Source: Saccharospirillum sp. (GTDB lineage: Bacteria; Pseudomonadota; Gammaproteobacteria; Pseudomonadales; Natronospirillaceae). From it: a DNA stretch of 64,000 nt. A program made the translations under genes and the position numbers. The notes beneath the pieces are model-generated. The model saw only the letters and a program-made list of their open reading frames with translations, did no database searches and was not told the DNA's origin. Where the stretch lies: positions 112,932-176,931 of the forward strand of contig JAIUML010000007.1 in NCBI GenBank assembly GCA_022565595.1, written 5' to 3'. Numbering within the stretch: the first letter of the stretch is position 1; each line of letters begins with the position of its first letter. Positions 9,114 to 17,347 of this stretch are shown one piece after another.

Positions 9114-10441
9114 TGTCCTATGAAATGATCGCCGCTTTGATGTTCGGCTCCATGCTGGCCATGATGCTAACTGGCCAGAGAATGTTCGGTGTCATAGGTT
9201 TTGTTGCAGTGGTTTCGGCAGTATTTCTCTGGGGTGATCGTGGCGGCTACGACCTGGCCTTTTCACAAACCATCAAGTTGATGAACTGGTACCCTTTACT
9301 GACCCTGCCCATGTTTATTTTTATGGGCTATGTGATGTCCGAATCGCGCCTGGCGGACGATCTTTACCGCATGTTTCATGTCTGGTTCGGGCCGGTTCCG
9401 GGCGGGCTGGCAATTGGCACCATACTGTTGATGGTGTTGATCTCCGCCATGAATGGCCTCTCGGTTGCAGGCATGGCCATTGGTGCCACCATTGCGCTAC
9501 CTGAATTGCTGCGACGTTCATACGATAAACGCATGGTTACCGGTGTTATTCAAGCCGGTGCCAGCCTGGGCATTCTCGTTCCGCCCTCGGTGGTGATGGT
9601 GCTTTACGCCATGATCGCACGCCAACCGGTTGGCAAACTCTGGCTCGCCGGTGTGCTGCCAGGCCTGTTACTCGCCACCCTGTTCATTATTTACATCTGG
9701 TTGCGTTGCAAGTTCAACCCCTCGCTCGGCCCGCCCATTGCCGAAGACGAACGACTGAAAATCACCAAGGGGGAAAAGTACAAGCTGCTGCTGGCTGGCT
9801 TGATGCCCGTGGGGATTTTTCTGGTGATGATGGTGCCCTTTGTTACAGGCTATACCCGTTTGGTAGAAAGCTCCGTTATCGGTGCCCTGGCGGCAACAGC
9901 GGTGTCGCTGTTTAAAGGCCGCATGACCTGGACCATTTTTGAAACCTGCACGCGCAAAACCCTGGCCATCAGTTGCATGTTTTTGTGGATCATCCTGGCG
10001 GCTCTGGCCTTCGGCGCCGTCTTTGATGGATTGCGCGCAGTCGATTTTGTTCGAGGTCTGTTCATGGACAACCTGGGGCTAGGTCGCTGGGAAATCCTTA
10101 TTCTGATGCAACTGAGTTTTATCCTGATGGGCACCTTCCTGGACGACACCGCCATGCTGGTCATCGTCGCACCACTCTATGTACCCATTGTTCGTATGCT
10201 GGAATTTGATCTGATCTGGTATGGCGTTCTATACACCATAACCTGTCAGATCGCTTACATGACGCCTCCTTTTGGTTACAACCTGTTCTTGATGCGCGCC
10301 ATGGCCCCGAATGAAGTAACGCTGAACGACATCTACCGTTCAATTGTTCCTTTTGTGGGTGTAATGATCATTGGGCTCGCCATCGTGATGGCATTTCCGC
10401 AAATCGCGCTCTGGCTACCCGATAAACTTTACAACCCTTGA
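9113..10441 (+). CDS. TRAP transporter large permease (DctM type)
   Basis: A 442-residue DctM-family membrane protein with about a dozen hydrophobic segments. Family-typical stretches are GASLGILVPPSVVMVLYAMI, the loop FLDDTAMLVIVAPLYVPI and the C-terminal TPPFGYNLFLMRAMAP. It forms the transport channel with DctQ, starts on the last base of dctQ and is followed 51 bp later by the binding protein behind a strong ribosome site. It is ordinary in length and composition. Confidence 0.96.
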   Translation: MSYEMIAALMFGSMLAMMLTGQRMFGVIGFVAVVSAVFLWGDRGGYDLAFSQTIKLMNWYPLLTLPMFIFMGYVMSESRLADDLYRMFHVWFGPVPGGLAIGTILLMVLISAMNGLSVAGMAIGATIALPELLRRSYDKRMVTGVIQAGASLGILVPPSVVMVLYAMIARQPVGKLWLAGVLPGLLLATLFIIYIWLRCKFNPSLGPPIAEDERLKITKGEKYKLLLAGLMPVGIFLVMMVPFVTGYTRLVESSVIGALAATAVSLFKGRMTWTIFETCTRKTLAISCMFLWIILAALAFGAVFDGLRAVDFVRGLFMDNLGLGRWEILILMQLSFILMGTFLDDTAMLVIVAPLYVPIVRMLEFDLIWYGVLYTITCQIAYMTPPFGYNLFLMRAMAPNEVTLNDIYRSIVPFVGVMIIGLAIVMAFPQIALWLPDKLYNP

Positions 10442-10492
10442 CTGGGGCTGCATTGGTGCAGCCTCTACCTCAACTGGAAGGAGGGAAATACC

Positions 10493-11527
10493 ATGACATC
10501 TAGACGCAAGTTTTTAGCCTCAAGTGCTCTGGTTGGCGCCGCCGCAATGACGGCACCAAAAACTCTGGCGCAGTCGACCATCCGCTGGCGACTGCAGACC
10601 TACGCGGGCTCTGCGCTCGGCGCTCAGGTGGTCAAGCCAGCGGTGGATATGTTTAATGCCATCGCCGGTGAGGAGATGCAGATCGACCTCTATTACGCCG
10701 ATCAGTTGGTCCCCACTGAAGAACTGTTCCAGGCCATGCAACGTGGCACCATCGATGCCGTGCAGTCGGACGACGATTCGATGATGTCGCCAACGGATGT
10801 AACGGTTTTTGGTGGCTATTTCCCCTTCGCCAGCCGTTACTCACTCGATGTACCGGCGTTGTTCAACGATTGGGGGCTTAATGAAATATGGGCTGAGCAG
10901 TATGCCGCTGTTGGTGTAAAACACATCTCCGCCGGTGCCTGGGATCCCTGCCATTTCATCACCACGTCACCCATTACCAGTCTGGAGCAGCTGCGCGGCA
11001 AGCGGGTATTTACTTTCCCGACGGCCGGTCGCTTCCTGAATCAGTTTGGTGTTGTACCGGTGACGGTTCCCTGGGAAGATGTGGAGATCGCGTTGCAGAC
11101 CCGCGAAATAGACGGCGTGGCCTGGTGTGGTATTACTGAGGCGTACGAAGTAGGCTGGGCAGACATTTGCTCGCATTTCCTGACCAACAACATTTCAGGC
11201 GCCTGGATTGGCCATTTCTTTGCCAATATGGAACGCTGGAATGAGGTGCCTCCCCACTTGCAAACGCTGATGGCAGCCTGTTTCGAGCAATCCCATTACT
11301 ATCGTCAACACTGGTATTGGGCAGGCGAAGCTCGACTGCGTACCGAGGGTACCAAGCTCGAACTGACGTCCATTCCGGATGCCGAATGGGCCCGTGTCGA
11401 AAACGCTGCTCGAGATTTCTGGGACGACATCGCTGAGGAATCCGACACCGCCGCAAGAGTGGTGCAAATATTCAAGGACTACAATGCAGCCATGGATAGA
11501 GCTGGGCGTCCTTACCGTTATAGCTAA
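10493..11527 (+). CDS. TRAP transporter substrate-binding protein (DctP type)
   Basis: Periplasmic receptor of 344 residues for the TRAP importer. The N-terminus has a twin-arginine-like signal (SRRKFLASSALVGAAAM, cleavage near TLAQ), common in this subgroup. The DctP fold continues with GKRVFTFPTAGRFLNQFG and the arginine/acid pattern near LQTREIDGVAWCG that usually contacts a carboxylate. It may therefore bind an acidic or amino-acid-like ligand, but this is inference. A strong AAGGAGGG ribosome site precedes the ATG. A large structured repeat lies between this gene and the ligase gene. Confidence 0.94.
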   Translation: MTSRRKFLASSALVGAAAMTAPKTLAQSTIRWRLQTYAGSALGAQVVKPAVDMFNAIAGEEMQIDLYYADQLVPTEELFQAMQRGTIDAVQSDDDSMMSPTDVTVFGGYFPFASRYSLDVPALFNDWGLNEIWAEQYAAVGVKHISAGAWDPCHFITTSPITSLEQLRGKRVFTFPTAGRFLNQFGVVPVTVPWEDVEIALQTREIDGVAWCGITEAYEVGWADICSHFLTNNISGAWIGHFFANMERWNEVPPHLQTLMAACFEQSHYYRQHWYWAGEARLRTEGTKLELTSIPDAEWARVENAARDFWDDIAEESDTAARVVQIFKDYNAAMDRAGRPYRYS

Positions 11528-11566
11528 AGACCCAAGAAAGCTGGGTAAAGCACGAAATTGTGGCCC

Positions 11567-11750
11567 GCGAAGGCTACCATGGACGCCTCTGAGGGGTCGG
11601 CGTTAACCCGTCCCTGGGGCCTAGGCCGCAGGGTATGAATCCCATCCATGGGATTCACCCTTCGGGCTCGCTCCGCTCATGCTAAAACGCTCCTGGCGTT
11701 TTAGTCCAGGCTGCGGACTCCCCCTCAGAGGCGTCCATGGCATCCGTCGC
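11567..11750 (+). repeat. Covarying junction element (type I), copy A, with type II element in its apex
   Basis: Left arm 11567-11597 and right arm 11720-11750, 31 nt each, pair with each other. The middle 20 bp (11577-11596 with 11721-11740) pair perfectly. The conserved 28-nt core is 11598-11625, containing CCC/GGG around a six-base loop. The apical stem CCGCAG/CTGCGG (11626-11631, 11711-11716) is opened by 79 nt that hold the two-hairpin type II element. A 3-nt joint (ACT, 11717-11719) precedes the right arm. Imperfect outer repeats (11539-11551 and 11753-11764) extend the stem. It fills the gap between the TRAP receptor and ligase genes. Confidence 0.85.
11637..11704 (+). repeat. Small two-hairpin element (type II), copy 2, nested in copy A
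   Basis: Hairpin GAATCCCA/TGGGATTC (11637-11656), a 25-nt spacer with an internal ACCC..CGGG and the block TCGCTCCGCTCA, then hairpin CTAAAACGC/GCGTTTTAG (11682-11704; 9-bp stem, 5-nt loop). Spacing is identical to copy 1 at 7677-7744 on the opposite strand, and the hairpin arms differ by compensating changes. It sits exactly where the other type I copies carry only a four- or five-base apical loop. Confidence 0.75.
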
Positions 11751-11807
11751 TCGCTTTCCCAGCTAATTGCCACTTAACAACCAAAACCAACGAAAAGAGA
11801 AGCTGAA

Positions 11808-13175
11808 ATGCCCGGAAACCTGACCCTGGAAACCTTGTCAAAAGCCGTAGAAACAGGCGAAATCGATACCGTCATTGTCGCTGCCGTTGACATGCAAGGG
11901 CGGTTGGTCGGCAAACGCTTTCATGCGGCGCACTTTATCAGCGAGGGGTGGCACGAAACCCATTGCTGTAATTATCTGCTGACCGTAGATATGGAAATGT
12001 TCACCGTTCCCGGCTATGAAACAGCCAGTTGGGAAAAGGGCTACGGTGATTACATCATGAAGCCGGACCTGGATACGCTGCGTCGAGTGCCCTGGCTGGA
12101 AGGCACGGCTCTGGTGTTGTGTGATCTACTGGATCACGACACCCATGAAGAGGTGCCACAATCGCCGCGTGCCATTCTGAAAAAGCAGGTTGCGCGTGCT
12201 CGTGCCATGGGCTTTGAACCGATGATGGCGACGGAGCTGGAGTTCTATGTGTTCGAGAACAGCTATGAGGCCATTCGCGACAAGGGCACCAGCAATCTGG
12301 CACCGATCTCGGCTTACAATGAGGATTACCACATCTTCCAGACGACCAAGGAGGAGCCGCTGATGCGCGCCTTGCGCAATGGGCTTTATGGTGCTGGCAT
12401 TCCGGTGGAAAACACCAAGGGTGAGGCGGATGCTGGCCAGGCGGAAATCAATGTGCGCTATCTGGACGCAATGAGTACGGCGGATAATCATGTCATCGTG
12501 AAGAATGCCACCAAGGAAATCGCTCACGCCATGGGTAAATCGGTAACCTTTATGGCCAAGTACGATACGGCCAAGGGGGGTTCTTCTTCTCATGTGCATC
12601 AGTCCTTGTGGACCATGGATGGCAAGCCTGCGTTTCGTGATGAAAAGGACGAACGCGGTATGTCGGATTTGATGAAACACTACCTTGCTGGCCAACTCGC
12701 TTATGCTCGCGAGACGACGTTGTTTCTGGCACCCTATGTGAACAGTTACAAACGGTTTTGCGTGGGCATGTTTGCACCGACCAAGGCGGTTTGGTCGTGC
12801 GATAACCGCACCGCTGGCTATCGCATTTGTGGTGATAACACCAAAGCTGTTCGCATTGAATGCCGCATCGGCGGTGCCGACCTGAACCCTTACCTGGCTC
12901 AGGCGGCTTTGCTGGCGGCAGGTCTGGATGGTATAGAAAACAAATTGGAACTTGAGCCCGAGTTAAGAGGCGATATGTACCAGCTCGATGGCATTCGGGA
13001 GATTCCAAAGACGCTGCGTGAAGCGGCGGATTTAACCGAATCATCCGAAGCCATGAGAGCTGCTTTAGGTGATAATGTTGTCGAGCACTATGTGCGTGCA
13101 GCGCGCTGGGAAATCGAAGAGGCCGATCGCGTAGTAACAGACTATGAGTTGCATCGCGGGTTGGAGCGAGCTTGA
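11808..13175 (+). CDS. Glutamine-synthetase-family gamma-glutamyl ligase (GlnT/PuuA-like)
   Basis: A 455-residue glutamine-synthetase-fold enzyme. The N-terminal beta-grasp part (AAVDMQGRLVGKRF) precedes the catalytic domain with ATELEFYVFE (metal-binding acids), GEADAGQAEINVRY and the ATP/ammonia-site segment GGSSSHVHQSLW. The divergent N-terminus and absence of the adenylylation loop of GlnA place it with ligases that join glutamate to amines (PuuA, IpuC, GlnA4 types) rather than housekeeping GlnA. It stands between a TRAP importer and an aldehyde/alcohol dehydrogenase pair, which supports formation of a gamma-glutamylated amine or amino alcohol. Exact substrate unknown. Confidence 0.9.
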   Translation: MPGNLTLETLSKAVETGEIDTVIVAAVDMQGRLVGKRFHAAHFISEGWHETHCCNYLLTVDMEMFTVPGYETASWEKGYGDYIMKPDLDTLRRVPWLEGTALVLCDLLDHDTHEEVPQSPRAILKKQVARARAMGFEPMMATELEFYVFENSYEAIRDKGTSNLAPISAYNEDYHIFQTTKEEPLMRALRNGLYGAGIPVENTKGEADAGQAEINVRYLDAMSTADNHVIVKNATKEIAHAMGKSVTFMAKYDTAKGGSSSHVHQSLWTMDGKPAFRDEKDERGMSDLMKHYLAGQLAYARETTLFLAPYVNSYKRFCVGMFAPTKAVWSCDNRTAGYRICGDNTKAVRIECRIGGADLNPYLAQAALLAAGLDGIENKLELEPELRGDMYQLDGIREIPKTLREAADLTESSEAMRAALGDNVVEHYVRAARWEIEEADRVVTDYELHRGLERA

Positions 13176-13246
13176 TTAAGTGCCATGGTAAATGACACTT
13201 AATCACTAAACACACAACAGTTGCTTTGACTAATTAGACACAACCC

Positions 13247-13359
13247 GCGCAGGCTACCGGGGTAGCCCCTCCAGGGTCGGCGTGAACCCATCCATGGGGC
13301 CTGGACTGCAGCATCCATGCTGCAGACCACCCTGGATGAGCTACCCCGGTATCCAGCGC
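13247..13359 (+). repeat. Covarying junction element (type I), copy B1
   Basis: Arms 13247-13277 and 13329-13359 (31 nt each) with a perfect 12-bp segment TACCGGGGTAGC (13255-13266 with 13340-13351). The 28-nt core is 13278-13305 and includes the mini-hairpin CCC-ATCCAT-GGG. The apical hairpin 13306-13325 has 9-bp arms CTGCAGCAT/ATGCTGCAG. The 3-nt joint is ACC (13326-13328). The layout matches copies A, B2 and C although arm sequences are different. Confidence 0.85.
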
Positions 13360-13400
13360 TAGTATTTTGTAGCTCAAGTTTCGGTGTTGGCACAATTAGA

Positions 13401-13512
13401 GCAGCGGATGCCGGTGGTGCCTCAGCAGGGGAGTCCGAAGCAGGGATGCTGCGGTCTAGGCTCCAGGGAGGATTTACGCCGACCCTGCAGAGGCATCACC
13501 GGCAGCCGCTGC
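13401..13512 (-). repeat. Covarying junction element (type I), copy B2 (inverted)
   Basis: Read on the minus strand: arm 13512-13482, 27-nt core 13481-13455 with the mini-hairpin TCC-TCCCT-GGA, apical hairpin 13454-13435 (CCGCAGCA/TGCTTCGG, one mismatch), 3-nt joint, arm 13431-13401. It has the same 31-nt arm length as the other copies. In the mini-hairpin a C-G pair has become T-A on both sides, a compensating change. Confidence 0.85.
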
Positions 13513-13625
13513 GGGCCATTGACGCCAAACGATCCCTAAACTTGAGTTTTATATTCTATCCAGTAGTTTGAAAACAATCGTTCGGGTGACTTTAACTGGA
13601 CCCGAACACGGAGGTACTGATTCCC

Positions 13626-15014
13626 ATGTCCAAAATGATTCAATGCATTTCGCCGGTTGATGGCAGTGTCTATGCCGAAAGGCCAGCCATGAGTTTTGAT
13701 GCGGCCAATCAGGCGGCGTTGAACGCCAAAGCTGCGCAGAAAGGTTGGGCGGCTCTTCCGCTTTGGGAGCGGGTTGAAAAGGTTATGGCTGGAATAGAAA
13801 AACTGAAAGCCATGAACCCTGACATTGTGGAGGAACTGGCCTGGCAGATGGGCCGGCCCACTCGCTATGGTGGTGAGATGGGTGGGGTGATTGAGCGTGC
13901 CGACTATATGGCGAAAATTGCCGAGGAAGCCCTGGCACCGACCATTGTTGAACAGAGCCCACACTTCAAGCGATACATTGCTCGTGAACCCGTTGGCGTG
14001 GTGTTTATTATTGCACCCTGGAATTACCCTTTCATGACAGCCATTAATACCCTGGTGCCGTCATTGATTGCGGGCAATTCTGTGCTGCTCAAACATGCCA
14101 GTCAGACGTTGCTGGTGGGTGAACGCCTTGCCGAGGCCTTTCATGCCGGTGGTGTGCCTGAGGCGGTGTTTCAGAATGTTTTTCTGGATCACGCCACTAC
14201 CGAAGCGTTGATCAAGGAACGGCACTTTGGCTTCGTCAACTTTACCGGCTCAGTAAACGGGGGTGCGGCCATTGAGCGGGCAGCTGCCGGTACCTTTACG
14301 GCGACTGGCCTGGAACTTGGCGGTAAGGATCCTGGTTATGTTCGGGCCGATGCCGACCTTGACGCGGCCGTTCCTGGCTTGATGGATGGCGCCCTGTTCA
14401 ATGCGGGCCAATGCTGTTGTGGTATAGAGCGCATTTACGTACATGAAAGTTTGTACGATGCCTTTGTTGAAAAGGCCGTTGCCTGGACGAAAGAACTGAC
14501 GCTCGGAAACCCTTTTGACGACAAGACGACCCTGGGTCCCATGGCCAATGCTCGCTTTGCGAAAGTCGTTCGTGAGCAAATAGCCGACGCTGTCAATAGT
14601 GGTGCCAAGGCACTTATTGATCCAGCACTTTTCCCGGCCGATGATGGCGGCGCTTATCTAGCCCCTCAGATTCTGGTGAATGTGAATCACAACATGAGAG
14701 TAATGCGCGAAGAAAGCTTTGGCCCGGTGGTTGGCATTATGCCGGTTAAATCCGATGAAGAAGCCATCGAATTGATGAACGATTCGCCCTATGGTTTGAC
14801 GGCGTCCATCTGGACAGCCGATTCATTAAAAGCCTCAGAAATCGGCACACAACTCCAGACCGGCACTGTATTCATGAATCGCTGTGATTATCTTGACCCT
14901 GCCCTGTGCTGGACAGGTTGTAAAGATACCGGCCGTGGCGCTGCCTTGTCGTCGCTTGGTTATATGGCGGTGACCCGCGCCAAATCCTACCACTTGAAGG
15001 AGGCAACCGAATGA
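13626..15014 (+). CDS. NAD(P)+-dependent aldehyde dehydrogenase
   Basis: A 462-residue ALDH-superfamily enzyme. The NAD site IIAPWNYPFM, the general base in ELGGKDP and the catalytic cysteine in NAGQCCCGIER are all present. The length is slightly short but complete. It overlaps the next gene, an iron alcohol dehydrogenase, by 4 bp (ATGA), so the two are translationally coupled and probably act in sequence on alcohol to aldehyde to acid. With the upstream ligase, the natural substrate may be a gamma-glutamyl amino-aldehyde (inference). Confidence 0.93.
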   Translation: MSKMIQCISPVDGSVYAERPAMSFDAANQAALNAKAAQKGWAALPLWERVEKVMAGIEKLKAMNPDIVEELAWQMGRPTRYGGEMGGVIERADYMAKIAEEALAPTIVEQSPHFKRYIAREPVGVVFIIAPWNYPFMTAINTLVPSLIAGNSVLLKHASQTLLVGERLAEAFHAGGVPEAVFQNVFLDHATTEALIKERHFGFVNFTGSVNGGAAIERAAAGTFTATGLELGGKDPGYVRADADLDAAVPGLMDGALFNAGQCCCGIERIYVHESLYDAFVEKAVAWTKELTLGNPFDDKTTLGPMANARFAKVVREQIADAVNSGAKALIDPALFPADDGGAYLAPQILVNVNHNMRVMREESFGPVVGIMPVKSDEEAIELMNDSPYGLTASIWTADSLKASEIGTQLQTGTVFMNRCDYLDPALCWTGCKDTGRGAALSSLGYMAVTRAKSYHLKEATE

Positions 15015-16159
15015 GTGTGCCGAACACCAACTGGTCTTACCCGACCAACATCAAATTCGGCTGCGGCCGCATTCAGGAATTGGCAGAACATTGCAAAGCT
15101 GCCGGCATGAAACGCCCGTTGTTGCTGACCGACAAGGCGCTGGCCAAGCTGCCGATCACACAGACAGCCCTGGATGTCCTGGATAACGCCGGCCTCGGCC
15201 GAGCGCTCTTTGGCGAGGTTGACCCCAACCCGACGGAGCAGAACCTGGAGGCAGGATTAAAAGTCTACCGGGATGGTGGACACGATGGGGTGGTCGCCTT
15301 TGGTGGAGGTTCAGCCCAGGACTTGAGCAAGATGGTGGCGTTGATGGTCGATCAGCCTGTCTCGGTCTGGGATCTGGAAGACGTCGGCGATTGGTGGACA
15401 CGGGCCAATCCGGACACCATCGCACCCATTGTAGCGGTACCTACGACGGCTGGCACCGGCTCTGAAGTGGGCCGCGCTGGGGTGTTGACCAACTCAGTCA
15501 CGCATCGTAAAAAAATCATCTTTCACCCGAAACTCTTGCCAGCTATTACGCTTTGCGACCCGGAATTGACCGTTGGTATGCCACCGGCCATTACTGCGGG
15601 TACCGGTATGGATGCACTGGCGCACTGTCTGGAGGCTTACTGTTCGCCGCACTACCACCCGATGAGTCAGGGCATTGCCCTTGAGGGCATGCGTCTGGTC
15701 TTCGAGAACCTGCAGCGTGCTTACCACAAACCGGATGACCTTGAAGCCCGTGCTCACATGATGAGTGCGGCGGCCATGGGGGCGGTTGCCTTTCAGAAGG
15801 GGTTGGGTGCGATGCACGCCTTGAGTCACCCTGTTGGTGCGGTATACAACGCTCACCACGGCACCACCAATGCCACCGTCATGCCCATGGTGCTCGATTT
15901 CAACCGCTCCGCGATCGAGGATCGAATTGAACGTGCAGCGGCCTACCTGGGTATAGAGGGAGGTTTTGACGGTTTCAAGACCAGGATTCTGGAGTTGCGC
16001 TCCGAATTTGGCATTCCTCAATCCTTGTCTGAGCTGGGTGTCGAAGCAGACCGCCTGGATGAGTTGACCGGTATGGCACTGGAAGATCCATCCTGTGGTG
16101 GCAATCCGATAGAGATGACAAGAGAGAATACTCGAGCGTTATTTGAGGCTTGTCTATAA
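15011..16159 (+). CDS. Iron-containing alcohol dehydrogenase
   Basis: A 382-residue group III alcohol dehydrogenase. NAD is bound through GGGSAQDLSKMVAL and PTTAGTGSEVG. Metal ligands fall in DALAHCLEAYCS and the His-rich HALSHPVGAVYNAHHGTTNA. Coupled to the preceding aldehyde dehydrogenase by a 4-bp overlap, it closes the cluster that begins at 7732. It is expected to oxidise an alcohol or amino alcohol, probably after gamma-glutamylation. Specificity within this family cannot be read from sequence alone. Confidence 0.93.
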   Translation: MSVPNTNWSYPTNIKFGCGRIQELAEHCKAAGMKRPLLLTDKALAKLPITQTALDVLDNAGLGRALFGEVDPNPTEQNLEAGLKVYRDGGHDGVVAFGGGSAQDLSKMVALMVDQPVSVWDLEDVGDWWTRANPDTIAPIVAVPTTAGTGSEVGRAGVLTNSVTHRKKIIFHPKLLPAITLCDPELTVGMPPAITAGTGMDALAHCLEAYCSPHYHPMSQGIALEGMRLVFENLQRAYHKPDDLEARAHMMSAAAMGAVAFQKGLGAMHALSHPVGAVYNAHHGTTNATVMPMVLDFNRSAIEDRIERAAAYLGIEGGFDGFKTRILELRSEFGIPQSLSELGVEADRLDELTGMALEDPSCGGNPIEMTRENTRALFEACL

Positions 16160-16173
16160 GGTTCTGAGGATCG

Positions 16174-16196
16174 GGTGGCTATGCCCTATAGCCACC
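16174..16196. terminator. Hairpin between convergent genes
   Basis: A 9-bp perfect stem GGTGGCTAT/ATAGCCACC with loop GCCCT lies 14 bp after the alcohol dehydrogenase stop and 12 bp before the end of the convergent LysE gene. Neither strand has a good T-run, so it is at best a weak bidirectional terminator or a transcript-end stabiliser. Confidence 0.45.
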
Positions 16197-16207
16197 TCCC
16201 CTTCCCC

Positions 16208-16822
16208 TCAAGGTCCGGTAAAGGGCAAGGCGGCACCAATAGCCGCAAACAGTCCCCCACAAACCCGGTTAAAAGTTTTACCGACTCGTGCCAGCCAGGG
16301 CCGAATGGTAAAGGCCAATCGCGCTAAACCGTACTCGACAAAAAACTCGCCGACAGCGAAGGTCAACGCCATGATGACGAACTGCTGTAACAGCGGGGCA
16401 TTGGGGTCTAGAAACTGTGGTAGAAAAGCACCAAAGAACAGCAGTACTTTCGGATTCGAAACGGCGGCCAGTAACCCTTGACGGAACAGCATGGCGGCCG
16501 ATACTGGTTTCTGTTCTGGTACCCATTCAATCTGTGGTGGCGGTGAACGCCAGACTTGAATGCCCAGCCAGACCAGATACCCCGCCCCTACCCATTTCAA
16601 TAAAGTCAGGGCATGGGCTGAGGCTTGCAACAGCATGCCAATACCAAACATGGACAGCGCGATAGCAATAATGAAACCGAGCGTGCCGCCACTGATGGTG
16701 TACAGAGATCGCCGATGTCCATAGAGAGCGCCATGAGTGAGCGCCAATAAGCTGTTGGGACCTGGCGTCAAGGATAAACCAATGACCGCAACGAGGTAGA
16801 TTAACCAGATGTCCAGCGCCAA
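16208..16822 (-). CDS. LysE/RhtB family amino acid exporter
   Basis: A 204-residue inner-membrane protein with about six hydrophobic segments. The LysE/RhtB signature near the start is LSLTPGPNSLLALTHGALYG. Such proteins export amino acids or derivatives. The start is a TTG with AGGGGA upstream; no ATG lies before the conserved N-terminus. It converges with the alcohol dehydrogenase gene and diverges from the GFA gene. Confidence 0.9.
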   Translation of the reverse strand: MALDIWLIYLVAVIGLSLTPGPNSLLALTHGALYGHRRSLYTISGGTLGFIIAIALSMFGIGMLLQASAHALTLLKWVGAGYLVWLGIQVWRSPPPQIEWVPEQKPVSAAMLFRQGLLAAVSNPKVLLFFGAFLPQFLDPNAPLLQQFVIMALTFAVGEFFVEYGLARLAFTIRPWLARVGKTFNRVCGGLFAAIGAALPFTGP

Positions 16823-16904
16823 AAGGGGTTCCCCTATAAAGGTTTCATGCAGCTATAATGAAGGCTGATCCAGTCTCCGTCTACCAGAATGGAAAACAAT
16901 AAAA

Positions 16905-17291
16905 ATGATTACTGGACATTGTCATTGTGGAGCGGTCGCTTTCACAATAACGGGGCCATTGCGTCCTTCTATTGCCTGTCACTGTGAGACTTGCCGTCGT
17001 CTCAGCGGCCACTACTGGTCGGCCACTCAGACTCTGACCAGCCACCTGAACCTGACTCGTGATGACGGCCTGACCTGGTACGCCTCATCCGACATAGCTC
17101 AGAGAGCCTTCTGTCGGTTCTGTGGCTCCAGTCTTTTCTATCGACTTCACAACAGCGAATACACCTCCATTGGTACAGGCACTCTGGACTCACCAACAGG
17201 CTTATACACCGAAAGCCATATCTATTTGGAAGAAAAAGGCGACTACTATCGAATTATTGACGACGCTGAAACGTCCAATAGTCAATCATGA
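16905..17291 (+). CDS. GFA (CENP-V/DUF636) domain zinc protein
   Basis: A 128-residue protein of the GFA family (glutathione-dependent formaldehyde-activating enzyme fold). The zinc-binding cysteines are in HCHCGAVAF, CHCETCRRLSG and FCRFCGSSLF, the complete family pattern. Most members outside methylotrophs have no proven activity, and no S-hydroxymethylglutathione dehydrogenase is adjacent, so the function is left open. It is a single gene, diverging from the LysE gene. Confidence 0.9.
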   Translation: MITGHCHCGAVAFTITGPLRPSIACHCETCRRLSGHYWSATQTLTSHLNLTRDDGLTWYASSDIAQRAFCRFCGSSLFYRLHNSEYTSIGTGTLDSPTGLYTESHIYLEEKGDYYRIIDDAETSNSQS

Positions 17292-17347
17292 TTTCGAGAA
17301 GAACCACTTTCCGCTGCACTGCAACGTCTCGTTGATGATTACTTGAA

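Larger units (their letters stand above)
13176..13625. other. 450-bp gap holding two opposed type I repeat elements
   Basis: No gene is seen. The gap contains one type I element on the plus strand (13247-13359) and one on the minus strand (13401-13512), separated by 41 bp. The final 110 bp before the aldehyde dehydrogenase gene are free of repeat and should hold its leader, with a CGGAGG ribosome site at about 13609-13614. Confidence 0.8.

Noticed and set aside
11567..11750. Integron attC site as explanation of the type I elements
   Set aside because: Fold with extrahelical bases is reminiscent of attC, but the ends lack the GTTRRRY/RYYYAAC core pair, there is no integrase gene, and the elements lie between functionally linked genes in both orientations.
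13176..13625. Insertion sequence or MITE in the ligase-aldehyde dehydrogenase gap
   Set aside because: No transposase remnant and no target-site duplication; the two elements differ in arm sequence while keeping pairing, unlike recent MITE copies.
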